Notes: generated by a model not told the origin, from the sequence alone. A stretch of 64,000 bases of DNA from Suillus spraguei (GCA_016800925.1 JABCPU010000007.1:372001-436000); one strand, 5' to 3'. Numbered from the stretch's first letter, positions 10,390 to 21,464 are shown. Made by a program: numbers and translations.

Positions 10390-11358
10390 AGGAGCAGAGC
10401 TCCAGAGGGAAAGATGACCCACAGATGTTGGAGGATAGGATTGGATAGATTCAGAGGACCAGAGGTCTGGAGGTCTGGAGATCAGAAGAACGGAAGAGTG
10501 GAGGAGGAGCAGATGATCAGACGATCAGATGAGTGTAGCTCTGTGGATTTTAGGGGAGGTGTTGACTACTATAGAGGAGTAGGTCCAGATATAGGGTACA
10601 GATAGTATAGACCACTCCAGACAAAGTCCAGAATAGAAACAGACAGGATAAGACTACCAAAGGTAGAGTCAGAGGTGAAATGGATGAGAGACAGGAAACG
10701 GACAAAGTCCGAAAAGGTTGTAGGACATAGGATCAAAGCCCTGGCCTAGGGAATGATCCCATAGGCCTGAGTCAAAAGCTTACAAGGGCCAGAGCCCAAG
10801 TGCAAGAACAGAAACGGAGTTACATAGACATGATCACAGGATACAGAGTAATCAAAGGAATATACAGAAGTAGGAAAGCAATGATCAGACTGAGGTCTGC
10901 AGGAGTTGTACTACAAGTTTATATACTGTAGGTAGCATGCCGGAAGGTAAGTAAGGATAGTCTAAGGCTATGTCTGAGGCATGCGGAACACATTAGTAAG
11001 TACAATGGAACACAAGGCTATGAACTTGGAAATAAAATTTGTATGAAATATCTTATCAAGATGGAAGTCAAGATAACTGAAAGCCGGAGGTGCAGAGATA
11101 CCCAAAAGCCGGAAACACAGGTATAGTCTAAAAGGGGTAATGTGCAGGTGCGCAGGAATAGTTTCAGATATGAGCATGGACCAGATTCAAAGGTCCAGAG
11201 ATCTGGAATTTGGATGGATTGGATATGTGAATCAGATAGGATGGGTATGAATTGGATGTCTGGATGGGTATGGGTCAGACTGGATGGGTGGATTGGATGT
11301 ATGGACTGGATGTATGGATTGAGTGTCCAGATTGGAGCTGAATGTCTAGTATATAACA
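10390..11358 (+). mobile_element. B-family LTR, 3' part (begins with the second 304-bp repeat)
   Basis: 10390-10693 repeats 6488-6791. The remainder continues the B LTR to CTAGTATATAACA at 11358 and is followed by CTGTC (11359-11363), a 4/5 match to the CTATC before 6134. The 11200-11340 part is the degenerate GGATTGGATGTATGG repeat tract typical of B LTR 3' ends. Confidence 0.85.
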
Positions 11359-11720
11359 CTGTCATTGATTCTGGGCAGCCAAAACCTTCATCTCCAAGGA
11401 GTTTGTAAACCTCCTTGAAATTACATGATGACATTTGAAATCACCCTTCAAAGTCACAACCGCCAATGGCTCTCTCATGAAGGGAGGACCCATAACCCAT
11501 TACTGCCTATTGGTAGTCAAAATTGATGACCGAACCATGTACAGCAAATTTAACATTACTAAACTTGGACAACAGGATCAGATCCTTTTGTAAATTCCTT
11601 GGCTACATGCCATGAACCCAGTTATAGACTGGGCTGCTAAAACTCTCACTCTTCCATGATCTCCTAAATCCGATGAAATTGAGATCGACATCAACATAGA
11701 TGTTGATAGAAGGAAAGCTT
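11359..11720 (+). pseudogene. Ty3/gypsy retropepsin and linker, continuation of 5801-6133
   Basis: Directly after the target duplication the frame reads VIDSG, the aspartic protease active-site DSG, followed by KTFISKEFVNLLEI. After a frameshift it reads KVTTANGSLMKGGPITHYCL and IPWLHAMNPVIDWAAKTLTL, the protease-to-RT linker of Ty3/gypsy polyproteins. The usual alanine/threonine after DSG is changed. It is disrupted and non-functional. Confidence 0.85.
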
Positions 11721-11775
11721 GGATTGGATGTATGGATTGGGTGTCCAGATTGGACCTGAATGTCCAGTATATGAC
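11721..11775 (+). repeat. B-family LTR 3'-end fragment
   Basis: Matches the last ~55 bp of B LTRs (GGATTGGATGTATGGATTGG ... GTCCAGTATATGACA). The rest of the LTR is missing, so this is a truncated copy inside the gypsy remnant. Confidence 0.8.
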
Positions 11776-12345
11776 AGATGATCATGATATTGCTTTAGGA
11801 TATCGGTGTGATGTGCTGGAGGAATATATACTTGGTTCTTAAAGTAGAGGACATCTGCCTCAATCTTCCAATCAGAGAGGGCCGACTTTATTGGTGGAAG
11901 GCAAACACCATCTAGAGCATCTGAGGCTGCTTTGAATACCAGATTACATCACCAAAAGTCCAGAAACCAGGTATTGCCTTATTAGGCTGACGGTCACAAG
12001 ATTTTTGGGGTCATGGGTTATGGCTTCTGAGATGATGATGCCAGCGCTCAATCATCATGACATCAAGCCGTTCGAAGCTTACTGTTGTTCCTGTGTATGC
12101 TATGTGTATGAGATGCTTCTGCCATTATGATATTGTCCTGACATACTGATATAATTTTACTATCTCCCTCATATTCTCTGCAATGCATACAGTCCACCTC
12201 GGATGCCTGGTTAACAGAGAAAGTTTGTTGAGTCTATAGTGGATTTGTACATATATTGTATTTGCTTTAAGTCTTGTCTATATCTGATATTCCCTTAGCA
12301 TGTGTGCTAAGTCTGATTAAGTGTGATAAGTGAACATCAAATATA
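11776..12345. other. AT-rich stretch with no recognised gene
   Basis: Short frames only; no LTR ends, tandem repeats or protein motifs recognised. Confidence 0.5.
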
Positions 12346-12348
12346 ATG

Positions 12349-12930
12349 CTACAAAGCTCCATATCCCTCCTGTGTGAGAATGTTGTCATCAAGTTCCTCC
12401 CCCTTGTCAGCTACAATTACATCTTCCTCATCCGAATTCTCGTGATTTTCATCCTCACCATCCTCACTGCCTTCATCGTCATCATCGTCAATCTCCCCGT
12501 CAATCTCCTTGTTGGTCTCTTTGTCATTGCATACCCAAGGTTGATTCGACTCTCCAACTTCATAGTCACGTTCTTCATTATTGTCAGCATTCTCCACAGT
12601 GCCCTCACTCTGCAGAAGTTCATATAAATCTTCCGGCATCTTGTGACCCACATTGCCTCCTCTGAAACACATGAACATGTCCCATTCTACGAAACTGAAG
12701 GGCAAATTAGCATTTAGTGTAGCGGTCACAAAGGCAATACATACTGGTTCACATAAAAATACATATAGTCCATGTCCTTGTCTTCCAGTGGAGGGACAAA
12801 CGAAGGTCTCAGTTGAGTATCAGTCCGTCCATATGCAAATCCAGGAATTAAATGAACTCCCCAAATCACTTGATCGGGATCAACAAAGCCAAAGCTGTCA
12901 GGATCATCCTGACTGAAGAATCCAATGCGA
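12349..12930 (-). pseudogene. Plavaka-type transposase C-terminus
   Basis: Minus-strand frames read SFGFVDPDQVIWGVHLIPGF, FAYGRTDTQLRPSFVPP, YMYFYVN, then after an apparent short intron (about 12679-12723) FVEWDMFMCFRGGNVGHKMP and a long acidic tail ending EELDDNILTQEGYGAL and a stop. This is the usual C-terminus of one type of agaricomycete Plavaka-like transposase. Its upstream end is fused in frame to a LINE fragment near 12930. Confidence 0.72.
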
Positions 12931-13470
12931 TGGAGTTGTCTGGTGTATGCTGGACAGGTGAGGAGGAAGTGGTGGACAGACTCATTGCCTTTGTTGCATT
13001 GTTGGCATGTTGCTGTTTCTGACTTCGCTATGCGGTGCAGGTGTTTGTTGAGGGGAGATGTCCTGTTCTAAGCTGGAAGAGAAGCGAGCTGTGACGACAT
13101 GGGAGTTGGTCAATGAGTCCTGCAAAGTGTTTTGACGGGGCAGTTGGGTCCATCGTTTGTAAGGCGGTGAAGCAGGGGGAGAGGTGCATGACTTTCGCTG
13201 CTTTGTTCTTGATGCACTCCTGAAACTGTTGCAGTGTGGATGATTTGCTGATAGGTAGTGTGATGAGGGTATTCGCTGTCGTTCTTAGGGACATTGGAAG
13301 GAGTCTTCCTTCTGAGATGTCTCTCCTTGCTGCGCTTTTCGCCCTCTTGTCTGCCTTCTCATTCCCTGGTATGGGTCAGTGCTGACATATATTGCTTGAT
13401 GAAATTGCAATGGATGCTGGATATCACAACGTATTCCATAATTGTGCTTTCGTCCAGGTGCTACTCTCAC
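12931..13470 (-). pseudogene. Tad1-like LINE: RNase H end and Cys/His tail
   Basis: On the minus strand: GNEKADKRAKSAARRDISEG (end of RNase H), then LPISKSSTLQQFQECIKNKA and DQLPCRHSSLLFQLRTGHLP, then after a one-base shift CQQCNKGNESVHHFLLTCPAY. This is the C-terminal RNase H plus C-x2-C...H...C tail of fungal non-LTR retrotransposons. The rest of the LINE is absent. Confidence 0.8.
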
Positions 13471-13530
13471 TCATAGAGGGAGACATATCATGGAAGCCTG
13501 TGGGTTCTATTTGTACAGTAGACTCGCTCA

Positions 13531-13805
13531 TGTTAGCGCACATGACGTGCACATGAGTGATGTGAACACAGCTTGCGGAGTTGAGAGGTTGGAATACCAA
13601 CCACAGATGACGTATATATATCTTACCAGTCATCATTCCCCCCTTCCCTCAGTCCATTACATCTGACTGAGGGTAAGTCACTTGTTATGATCATGCCGTA
13701 CCTAGATTACTCACGTATCACTCATAGAGACTGATACTGTCTAGGTACTTGCTAATATCAGTCCGTTACATCTGACTGAGGAGACTGATACTGTCTAGAT
13801 TTATA
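13531..13805 (+). mobile_element. Putative 5' LTR of a Ty1/copia element
   Basis: A ~275-bp block from TGTTAGCGCACATG to just before a primer-binding-like site. It has a TATATATAT run near 13610. Two internal motifs are each present twice: TCAGTCC(A/G)TTACATCTGAC near 13660 and 13758, and GAGACTGATACTGTCTAG near 13727 and 13780. The expected terminal CA is not clear and no 3' LTR was found in the window, so the ends are tentative. Confidence 0.5.
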
Positions 13806-13822
13806 GGTTATGAGCCCTGCTC
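13806..13822 (+). promoter_or_regulatory. Copia primer-binding site complementary to initiator-tRNA anticodon arm
   Basis: GGTTATGAGCCC is the reverse complement of GGGCUCAUAACC, the anticodon stem-loop of eukaryotic initiator tRNA-Met. It extends imperfectly to 15 of 17 bases. Drosophila copia is known to prime from an internal fragment of initiator tRNA-Met. Its place immediately upstream of gag supports the call. Confidence 0.6.
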
Positions 13823-14058
13823 ACTTGTAAAAGGAACGAGCAAGCGGAAACCCCCTAGACAGCTTTGCTTCTTATGAGGAGGCACATCACTACTCCACAC
13901 TTTCTCAGCACACATCGCGCGTCGACGATCTTCATCTTTCCCATTTGGGTGAGAAGCGCACCCAACACAATGCACGTACCCCTCCACCAATAATGTCAAG
14001 GAGCACCAGACTGAAACCCCATACTTGAACAAAAAGCTCTTCAACCAATACACCAAAC

Positions 14059-16017
14059 ATGTCTACTACCTCTGTCACTGTTATTACTCTCAGTCAGACC
14101 GATCTCGAGAAGATTGAGATCCTGGACCATGGCCAGAACAATCGGGGTGTTTGGTCAGATACATTACAAAACTACTTACTCCTCAAGCATGGCGGAGGCT
14201 ACCTACTTGGTGTCATTGCATGCCCAGACCCTTTCACCAATGCATTCTTAGCTTGGTCTGCACTGAAGGCATGTCATGAGAAAGTTGGGCCAATTGCCCA
14301 GATCCTCCTCATTCAACAGGCTCTTGCCGTACAATACCATCGCTCTGAATGACTGTCCTCTACCAGCACTCAGATTAGTGACCTCATCAGATGCATATAT
14401 GCAATTGGCCTACCAAAGGAAGACAATTTTCTTACCATCATGATGCTGAATGCCATGACTGATGACCTCCCTCATGTTCAAAACCACATCGCTGATGCTC
14501 TCTCCACCAGCACCTCCACTACCGTCTATGGGCCCTCCAACATTTGTTCTCATCGACACTGAGAAGCTGAAGGGACCTGAGACCTGGCTATGGTCACGTC
14601 CAGCAAAGGTAACCATTGCGACGCACGTCCAGGCAGAATTTGCTCAGAGTGCCACACCACCAGCCATTCCTTTTGCTGTGCCACGTGTGGGAGCTGGGGT
14701 CACCTTGTGAAAGACTGTTTCAGTAAGGGCAGCACCATGGAGGGCAAGCGTGATGAAGTCCTGGCACGTAAACATGCTGCCTGTGACTCTGCTGCCGCAA
14801 AGGGAGGGTCCTTCACCGCCAAGGTGTCTACCAAGAGTGCTGCTATGGGGAAGCCTGGTGGTTCATGCTATGATCAGGGTGGATGCACTTACCTCCTTGA
14901 CAGCAGTGGCAAGGCCATATATATGGCTGCTATGCCTTCAGCCACGCCTCCCCCCACTTCTTCCACCACGCAGGAGTTTGCAGGACTCGCATATGACCCC
15001 ATCCCCTCTGCATTCATTAATGACCTCCCTGGCTCCGACAACGAAGAGTATAACGCCTTGCTCGCCGCTGTGGATGATCTGCAGACGAGTATCGACTGGC
15101 GCACTCACACTAAGACCATCGACTTCGCTGGACTTACCTATAAAGCTCCCAACCAACGTCAGCACACTGTCATTGACCCATCTATCATCCCGTTCTTCCT
15201 CGACAGTGGCGCGTCCATTCACATTAGTAATGTCGAGTCGGACTTCTATTCCCTGCGGCCAGTTCCACCTCATTCCATTAATGGCGTTGGCAGATCCTCC
15301 ATCCAGGCCATTGGCATTGGCTCCATCTGCCTAATCATTGTGAAAGGCATGCACTTGACACTCGACCATGTTTTATTCATTCCCACTGTGACTGTTCGCC
15401 TGAGCTCTGTATCTGCCATCTGCGCAGCTCATCAATGTGTCGCATCCTTTGATGCTTCCACTTGCCGGGTCCAGGCTCACAATGGGACACGCATACTCAC
15501 CGGCAACCTTACCTCTCTTCACTTGTATGCCTTGTCTGGTGGGCAACTTTCAGCCAAACATGCTTATCTCACTCAATGTCAGCCCACCTTGCAATCGTGG
15601 CACCATTGCCTCAGCCATGCTCATTACCGCGCAGTCTATGATCTTGCACGCTCAGGCAACACCACTGGTATGCCCATTGATCTCTCTACCCAACCGCCCA
15701 TTTGTGACGCTTGTGTTCTCGGCAAACAGACCAAGACTAGTGTTCCCAAAGTTCAGGTAGGAGATCGCGCAAGTAGGAGGCTGGGTATTGTACACATCAA
15801 CTTGATGGAACATCCAGACACTGTGTCTGCTGCAGGGAATAGATACATAATGGACATCATTGATGATTTTCCTCCTACTCCTGGGGCTATCCCACTTACA
15901 GCAAAGAGCGATGCCTTTCCTTCACTCCTGGCTTGGGAATGTGCGCGCGAACTCGAGACTGGACTTAAAGTTGGAATTTATCGGTCCGACAACGGCAAAC
16001 TTAAGTCTGAGTCCATG
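14059..16017 (+). pseudogene. Ty1/copia gag-protease-integrase (N-terminal half)
   Basis: The gag frame opens at 14059 (MSTTSVTVIT; NNRGVWSDTLQNYLLL) and is stopped at 14350, with further stops to 14590. From 14590 to 16035 one long frame gives the CCHC knuckle (CCATCGSWGHLVKDC), the protease site FFLDSGASIHIS, the pre-integrase finger region (SWHHCLSHAHY ... CDACVLGKQ) and the start of the integrase core (IIDDF and YRSDNGKLKS). It is interrupted at 16013-16017 by a 1.5-kb insertion. Several gag stops show it is dead. Confidence 0.9.
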
Positions 16018-17569
16018 TGTTGTCTTCTTAGATAGATGATTTATAGATAAACACCTATAAAACCAAATATCTCCACGGTCAGTGATTCAGACAAATACCA
16101 ATGACTGATAACATGGTTGTACGTGGGTGGCTGTTTATGTTCCCCAGGCTACGGTCAGCAAATGAGTCACTTCTGTGAGATCAGCAAACTCTTGGACAAT
16201 GACAAAGATTCTTGAAACAACTAAACTTCAAAGAAAAACACAGAAGTCGAACAAACTTAGAAACAGAAGTAACTGGCCAAATTACTCTCTCCAACAGAAT
16301 GCAGGTGTTTTGCAACAATTGTGCTACTGCAATTTGTGGGAAGTTACAACAGTCACCTTCTCAGACAAGCAGATAGAATCCCTGGTCAAGACTGGTCACT
16401 ACTTCAGAGATCTCTAGCTTACTATTGAACCTGCTGCCAAGGAACTCACTATGAGTATTAAGCAGATAACAGGAATGGACGTCCTTGGATTTCAATACCA
16501 AGTCCCCTTTCAATAACTAGAGTCTATCAGTCAGTGAAGACCTTAACTCAGTATCGCTACTCAGATGTGCGAGATCAAGTGTCACTGTCAACCCCTAAAG
16601 TCTCTCCCACTAAGCTACTCTGGCTTTAGATGGGCTGAAGAGACAACACAAATATTAGAAACACAAAGACACTAGCACCAACAAACTTTGAAAGAGAGAG
16701 ATAAACCAGAGATAAAAGAAAAAGAATCAAAAGAGAAAGAATCAAAAGAAACAGAAGCAAGGAAACAGACAACAGAGAAAGAAAAACAGAGAGGAAGATG
16801 ATGAAAGAAAATAGAATGAATTTGTCAAAGAAAAAAGATTTGTTGTCTTGCTGGTTGTCAGACACAGTGAGCTCAGGGTCTTGCTAGTTGTTGAGCACAG
16901 TGAGCTCAAGGTAGTGCTATCTCACAGAGTAGACTTCCAATCTTACTGTTGTTGACAATGTTCTTGACACTTCACTCTCAGTTATATTTCTGAGGGGGGA
17001 GAAATCTCTCTCTTATTGACAAAAAGGTGGGTATTATATAGACAAAATGAATGGCTATGCTACTGTTTTCCCACATTTTGTAGGGGTGCTGACCTACCCT
17101 ATTTATTGAATATTGTCATAGTTGATTTGTGATATGCTCAAGGGTGTGAGAAAAAGTCATGTGGGATATCAATGGCTATGCATAAATTTGAGATCAGGTG
17201 ACTATTAGTGGCTATCCTAGGAGGAATATCAATTATGTAATATTTGAAGCATAAATTTGCACTTTTTGTAGATGCAGAGAGGTGATGTGAGTGAATCATA
17301 ATGTGTTTCATGAGTTTTTCTGCAGGGTAACTCTATGTAATTATTTTGCTGGGGTCACCTGACATCTGTGGGAATCTTATGAAGTAGTTTCTGTAGCCAA
17401 ACATACATAAACACTCCCATGAAAAATGAATTAGAAATAATAAGCAAACTTTTACGAGCAAAAAGAGACTTTCGATTCTGCATCATGGATTGATTTCTGA
17501 ATAGAGGAACACTAAGCTATTATAGTCCTGGTACTATTTGTCAGCTGCAGTAGTGTTTAGTCAGCCATG
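16013..17569. mobile_element. Unclassified 1.5-kb insertion in the copia integrase
   Basis: The integrase reading is broken at CCATG (16013-16017) and resumes after CCATG (17565-17569), a possible 5-bp target duplication. The 1,547-bp insert begins TGTTGTCTTC but ends GTTTAGTCAG, so it lacks an obvious LTR-type CA or inverted repeats. It has no convincing coding frame. Its plus strand is strongly purine-rich at 16,640-16,850. Confidence 0.5.
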
Positions 17570-18443
17570 CACCAGACCAGTTTGGTGGGTGTCAGCGTGA
17601 ATGGCTTCTGACATGTGGTACTCAACACCAGTTCACAGCGCCATACACCTCTGCTCAAAATGGACATGTCGAGCGTCTTCACAGGACTCTGATGGGTAAA
17701 GCGCATGCTATGTGTTTGGCTTGTAATGTACCTCCGAACCATTGGGATGAATTCATTTTAACTGCTTGTTACCTGTCTAATCGCACGCCCGTCGTCTCAC
17801 AGTCTGGCCATATGCCTTTTGAACGCTGGTTCACTCATAAACCAGACTTGTCCCATCTGTGTGAGATTGGCTGCCGAGCATTCGTCCCTGTGCAAAACCG
17901 CCACATTCCCAAGATCTACAACAGGCCTATTGAGTGTGTCCTCATTGGTTATTCGCTCGACTCAAAGGCATATTGCTGTTACCACCGTGAATCTCATAAG
18001 GTGTTCGTATCATATCATGTTTCCTTCATTGAGTCTCATCATGTCAGTGATATTCCCTTACACCCTGGTGTTGTCCTGGGAGGTGACGAAGGCAACAATT
18101 ATGACCCTACTTCCCCTACTACCATCCCCTCTCATCGCACCACTGTAACAGAAGTTCGTGAGGATGACATACCTCCCACACCACGTCAATCATCTTGCAT
18201 TCCTGTTCCTTCCGAACATCTCTGTGCTGCCGGTGGCATTCCATACTCTTCCACAACCCAAAGGGCCGTTCTGAATTCTATGTCAGCAGCTGATCATCTC
18301 TGCTCCCTTAAGCCTATGCCCACGGCCCTACCTGATGAACCTGCCTTAGCCGCCATGGCCTCTGCGGACGAGCTGGGGCACCTTGCAAACCTATTTACTG
18401 CCATGCCTGACCACTTTGATAGCAAACATCCAGATGACACATC
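17570..18443 (+). pseudogene. Ty1/copia integrase (C-terminal half)
   Basis: Continues the element: EWLLTCGTQHQFTAPYTSAQ, NGHVERLHRTLMGKAHAM (the ENGxxER block with the catalytic E), HWDEFILTACYLSNRTP, MPFERWFTHKPDLSHLCEIG and PIECVLIGYSLDSKAYCCY. An acidic, Pro-rich linker follows to about 18,440. No reverse transcriptase, RNase H or 3' LTR follows, so the element is 3'-truncated. Confidence 0.88.
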
Positions 18444-18529
18444 TGTTAGTTGTGTGACTTTGCACTTAATTAGTTCAAGGACTTTCAGGACTTTCAGTAC
18501 ACTTTCGAGACATTGAGGACACTTCAATG
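18444..18529 (+). repeat. Short dispersed repeat, copy 1
   Basis: Matches 34912-34988 almost base for base from TGTTAGTTGTGTGACTTTGC to ACACTTCAATG. This copy has one extra 9-bp GGACTTTCA duplication. Both copies interrupt other transposon sequence. Confidence 0.8.
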
Positions 18530-18548
18530 TCATGATGTGATGCTTCAC

Positions 18549-18742
18549 TTCAGGAGCTTCATTGCAGGCCCCCATCCAAGGGTGCTCTGTGTCTGAGACC
18601 CACTATCCTGCTTACCCCAGACACCATTATCCTGACCCCAGCTATCACTCTGACTCCAGGTGTCATTACTTGGGGTCTGTGCCTCAATTGCATGGGCAAT
18701 AGTTCTGGGGAGGGGTTATAATGGCATAGCTTTGTGTTGAAT
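18549..18742 (-). pseudogene. Fragment of the multi-copy-type gene seen at 34040-34330
   Basis: Nucleotide similarity to 34,040-34,330 is obvious (GGGGTCTGTGCCTCAATTGC, ATGGG, GGGGTTATAATG shared), with the minus strand coding in both. A second copy inside one window supports a multi-copy family. The A LTR at 18743 cuts it. Confidence 0.7.
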
Positions 18743-18897
18743 TGTTAAGGTCATACTTAAAGGGTCATGGATCCGAAGAGCTTTGGCCTCAGCTTGTATG
18801 CTGTGCCCCTTTCCCGAGTATTGCTCTTAATTTCAGAGGCAAAGGTACATGTCTGAAGTGTCTGAAGGTAGACACATATCAGATCCAGACATCCAAA
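18743..18897 (+). mobile_element. A-family LTR, 5' fragment
   Basis: Starts TGTTAAGGTCATAC and carries the conserved GGCCTCAG...GTGCCCCTTTCCCGAG block. Similarity is lost at about 18,897, where a hairpin motif and a Tc1 fragment begin. It most resembles the A copy at 43359. Confidence 0.8.
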
Positions 18898-18929
18898 GTT
18901 AACATATCACAACAGTACAAACTGATGTG

Positions 18930-19204
18930 CTAGAACAAAGGAGAGATGTAGATGATATGGTGAGTTGGGTAGCATTTTCAGCTTTGCCAGAACTGATTAA
19001 CCAAATAGCATGTTGAACATCAGAGGAGGAAAGAATAGAAGGACAACCACCAGAGGACTTTTGAAGGTCAGGACCAAGAGTAGAGCAAATTCTGCTGATA
19101 GTACTATAATGCACACCAGTAGCATGTGAAATGTCCTTTGTAGATTGGTTTAAATCAAGGTGATAGAGGATTTGGTTTGTTTGTTCAGCAGAGAGGGTTG
19201 TCAT
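18930..19204 (-). pseudogene. Tc1-type transposase N-terminus
   Basis: From the ATG at 19204 on the minus strand: MTTLSAEQTNQILYHLDLNQ, then ISHATGVHYSTISRICSTLG (helix-turn-helix) and GGCPSILSSSDVQHAIWLIS. This matches the layout of the intact element's N-terminus (SSRTGVCKSTV ... GGRPSKL). The catalytic domain is absent. Confidence 0.78.
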
Positions 19205-19229
19205 GATGGTGAATGTTGGAAAAGTTCAA

Positions 19230-19294
19230 TGTTTTGTTATGTCATTGACTTGAGGGATTAAATCCCTGTGGCCATGCCCAGTTTGTCTCGTCCT
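19230..19294 (+). pseudogene. Plavaka transposase 1, upstream fragment
   Basis: The frame CPVCLVP just before the A LTR joins to HVDLLDTLKTYPS after it, matching the CPRCL...LL/H segment of Plavaka transposases. The left boundary is uncertain. Confidence 0.55.
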
Positions 19295-20036
19295 GTTATA
19301 TACCATACATCTGATCTCAGATCCGATCAATCCTACTTCCGTCTGGTCCACAGATCCTGTCTGGACCACCCATCCGAAAGTCCCTACTTCTCACACTCTA
19401 ACTCCCTTGTGGACATCTGTGTCTACCTCCTTTCAGCAATCCTCCTGTCTCCAGTATTCTGGTCGTGTATATTTCCTTCCTGCTTATTGATCTGTTACCT
19501 GTGTCTCATTTCTGACTTGCGCTTACTGATCTGCTGTGCATTAACTAATAGACTTCCGTTATACATCATATATAGCCCTCGGTCGCAGACTTGTTGATTA
19601 TACTTACAGTATACAAACCACCTGTAAATCTCCATAGAACCTGAGTTTGAATATCATCTTAGATTCTGCTCAATCCATTCCTCCGGACTTGAGTTACTTC
19701 CAACTCTGGTCATCTTCTGAGACTTAGGATTGATTCCTATAAGTCTGCATCTCCGACTCTACCCTCGGGTAGTCTATCTCTGTTAGTTTCTAGTTAAAGG
19801 ACTTGTTCCGAGACTAGCCTTATTCCTCGTATCATCTCCACGTTCCAGATAACCTTCGGACGCATCATACCTGATACCTTCGGACGTCCAGATCCATCAT
19901 GCGTCCACTTCCAGATCTTCGGATGTATACCTACCATCTGAAATAAGGGGGCATTACTCAGGAAAGGGCACAGTGTACGAACTGAGGCCAAAGCCTTTCG
20001 GATCTCTTACCCTTTGAGTATGGTCTTAACATGTCC
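19290..20036 (-). mobile_element. A-family solo LTR in Plavaka 1
   Basis: 19295-20031 (737 bp), TGTTATATACC to GGTCTTAACA, with flanking pentamers CGTCC and TGTCC (4/5). Confidence 0.88.
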
Positions 20037-20178
20037 CCCATGTTGACCTTCTAGATACTTTGAAGACCTATCCTAGTTGAACTTCTGATCAGTCACAGAA
20101 TGTCTTGTGGGCCACATGGGACAAGGATACCACTGAAGAGAGAGAGGACATGCTCAAACAATATGGACTTCATGATGT
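20037..20178 (+). pseudogene. Plavaka transposase 1, exon fragment
   Basis: Reads DLLDTLKTYPS, then NVLWATWDKDTTEEREDMLK and QYGLHDV, which continues after the B LTR as NAFWSVALTCIHKALS. This is the Plavaka block around GLxxVxNxFW. One stop is present. Confidence 0.72.
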
Positions 20179-21464
20179 TGTCATATACCGTACATTCAGG
20201 TCTAGATCAAATCCAATCCTTGGACATCCAGACACCCAACCTACACATATCTGATCCACCCATCCACTCCAATCCATATCCATCTGTGTCCATATCCGAT
20301 CCATGTCCATATCCGATCTGTGTCCATATCCGATCCGAGTTCATATCCGAACTATTCCCACGCACCTGCGCATTACCCCTTTTAGAATATACCTGTGTCT
20401 CTGGCTTCTGGGTATCTCTGTGCTTCTGGTTCTCGGTGATCTCTGCCTCCGTCTTGATAAGTATTTCGTACGAGCTTCATCTCCGAGTTCATAGCCTTAT
20501 GTCCCGCTGTACTTACTAATGTGTTTCCGTATGCTTCAGACATAGCCTCGGACTATCCATACTTACCCTCCGGCATGCTCCTACAGTATATAAACTTGTA
20601 GTACAACTCCTGCAGACCTTAGTCAGATTCATTGTTCCTACTTCTGTATATTCCTTTGATTACTCTGTATCCTGTTATCATGTCTATATATAACTCCGTT
20701 TCCGTTCTTGCACTTGGACTCCGGCCCTTGTAAGCTTCCAACTCAGGCCTATGGGATCACTCCCTAGGCCGGAGCTTTGATCCTATGTCCTATAATCTTT
20801 TCGGACTTCATTCATCTCTGTCTATCATCTGTTTCACCTCCGACTCTACCTTTGGTAGTCTTATACTGTCTGTTTCTATTCCAGACCTTGTCCGGAGTAG
20901 TCTATACTATCTCTACACCATATCCGGACCTACTCCTCTCTAGTAGCCAACACTTCCTCTACGATCCACAGAGCTATGCTCATCCAATCATCCGCTCCTC
21001 CGCTCCTCTGAGCTCTGGACCTTCGGACCCCTAGTCCTCCGGATCCATCCTATCCTATCCTCTGACATCTATGGATCATCTTTCCCTCTGGAGCTCTGCT
21101 CCTATCCCGCCCTGGACTTTGTCCAGCGGACCATCCTTCATCTGTTCGACTTGGAACTTGTTCCAGTAGTGTTACCATTACTCCCTACCTTCCAGAAATA
21201 GTTCCGGTGCATTCCTGCGCTCATCTGGAAGTCCATCGGAGCTCTGTCGAGCTATCCTGCCTTAGGGTTTGTCCGGACCCTCCCTCCGGACTTCACCAGA
21301 ACTCTCCCTTGGACTTCATCCGAAATTAAGGGCACATACTCAGGTAAGGGGCACAGCATATGAGCTGAGGCCAAGCCCCTTTGACTTTACAACCATCCGG
21401 TACAACCCCATGTAAGACCAGGACTTCTTACTAATCTCCGGTTTTGCATGGTCGTAACAGATGT
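20174..21464 (-). mobile_element. B-family solo LTR in Plavaka 1
   Basis: 20179-21459 (1,281 bp), TGTCATATACCG to GGTCGTAACA, with perfect duplication GATGT at 20174-20178 and 21460-21464. Contains the CATATCCGATCC short-repeat tract (20,280-20,350). Confidence 0.93.

Noticed and set aside
12349..12729. Independent acidic protein gene
   Set aside because: It is the acidic C-terminal tail of a Plavaka-type transposase remnant, with an apparent intron upstream.
16626..16865. Leu/Ser/Phe-rich minus-strand membrane protein
   Set aside because: Opposite strand of a simple purine-rich tract; hydrophobicity follows from base composition.
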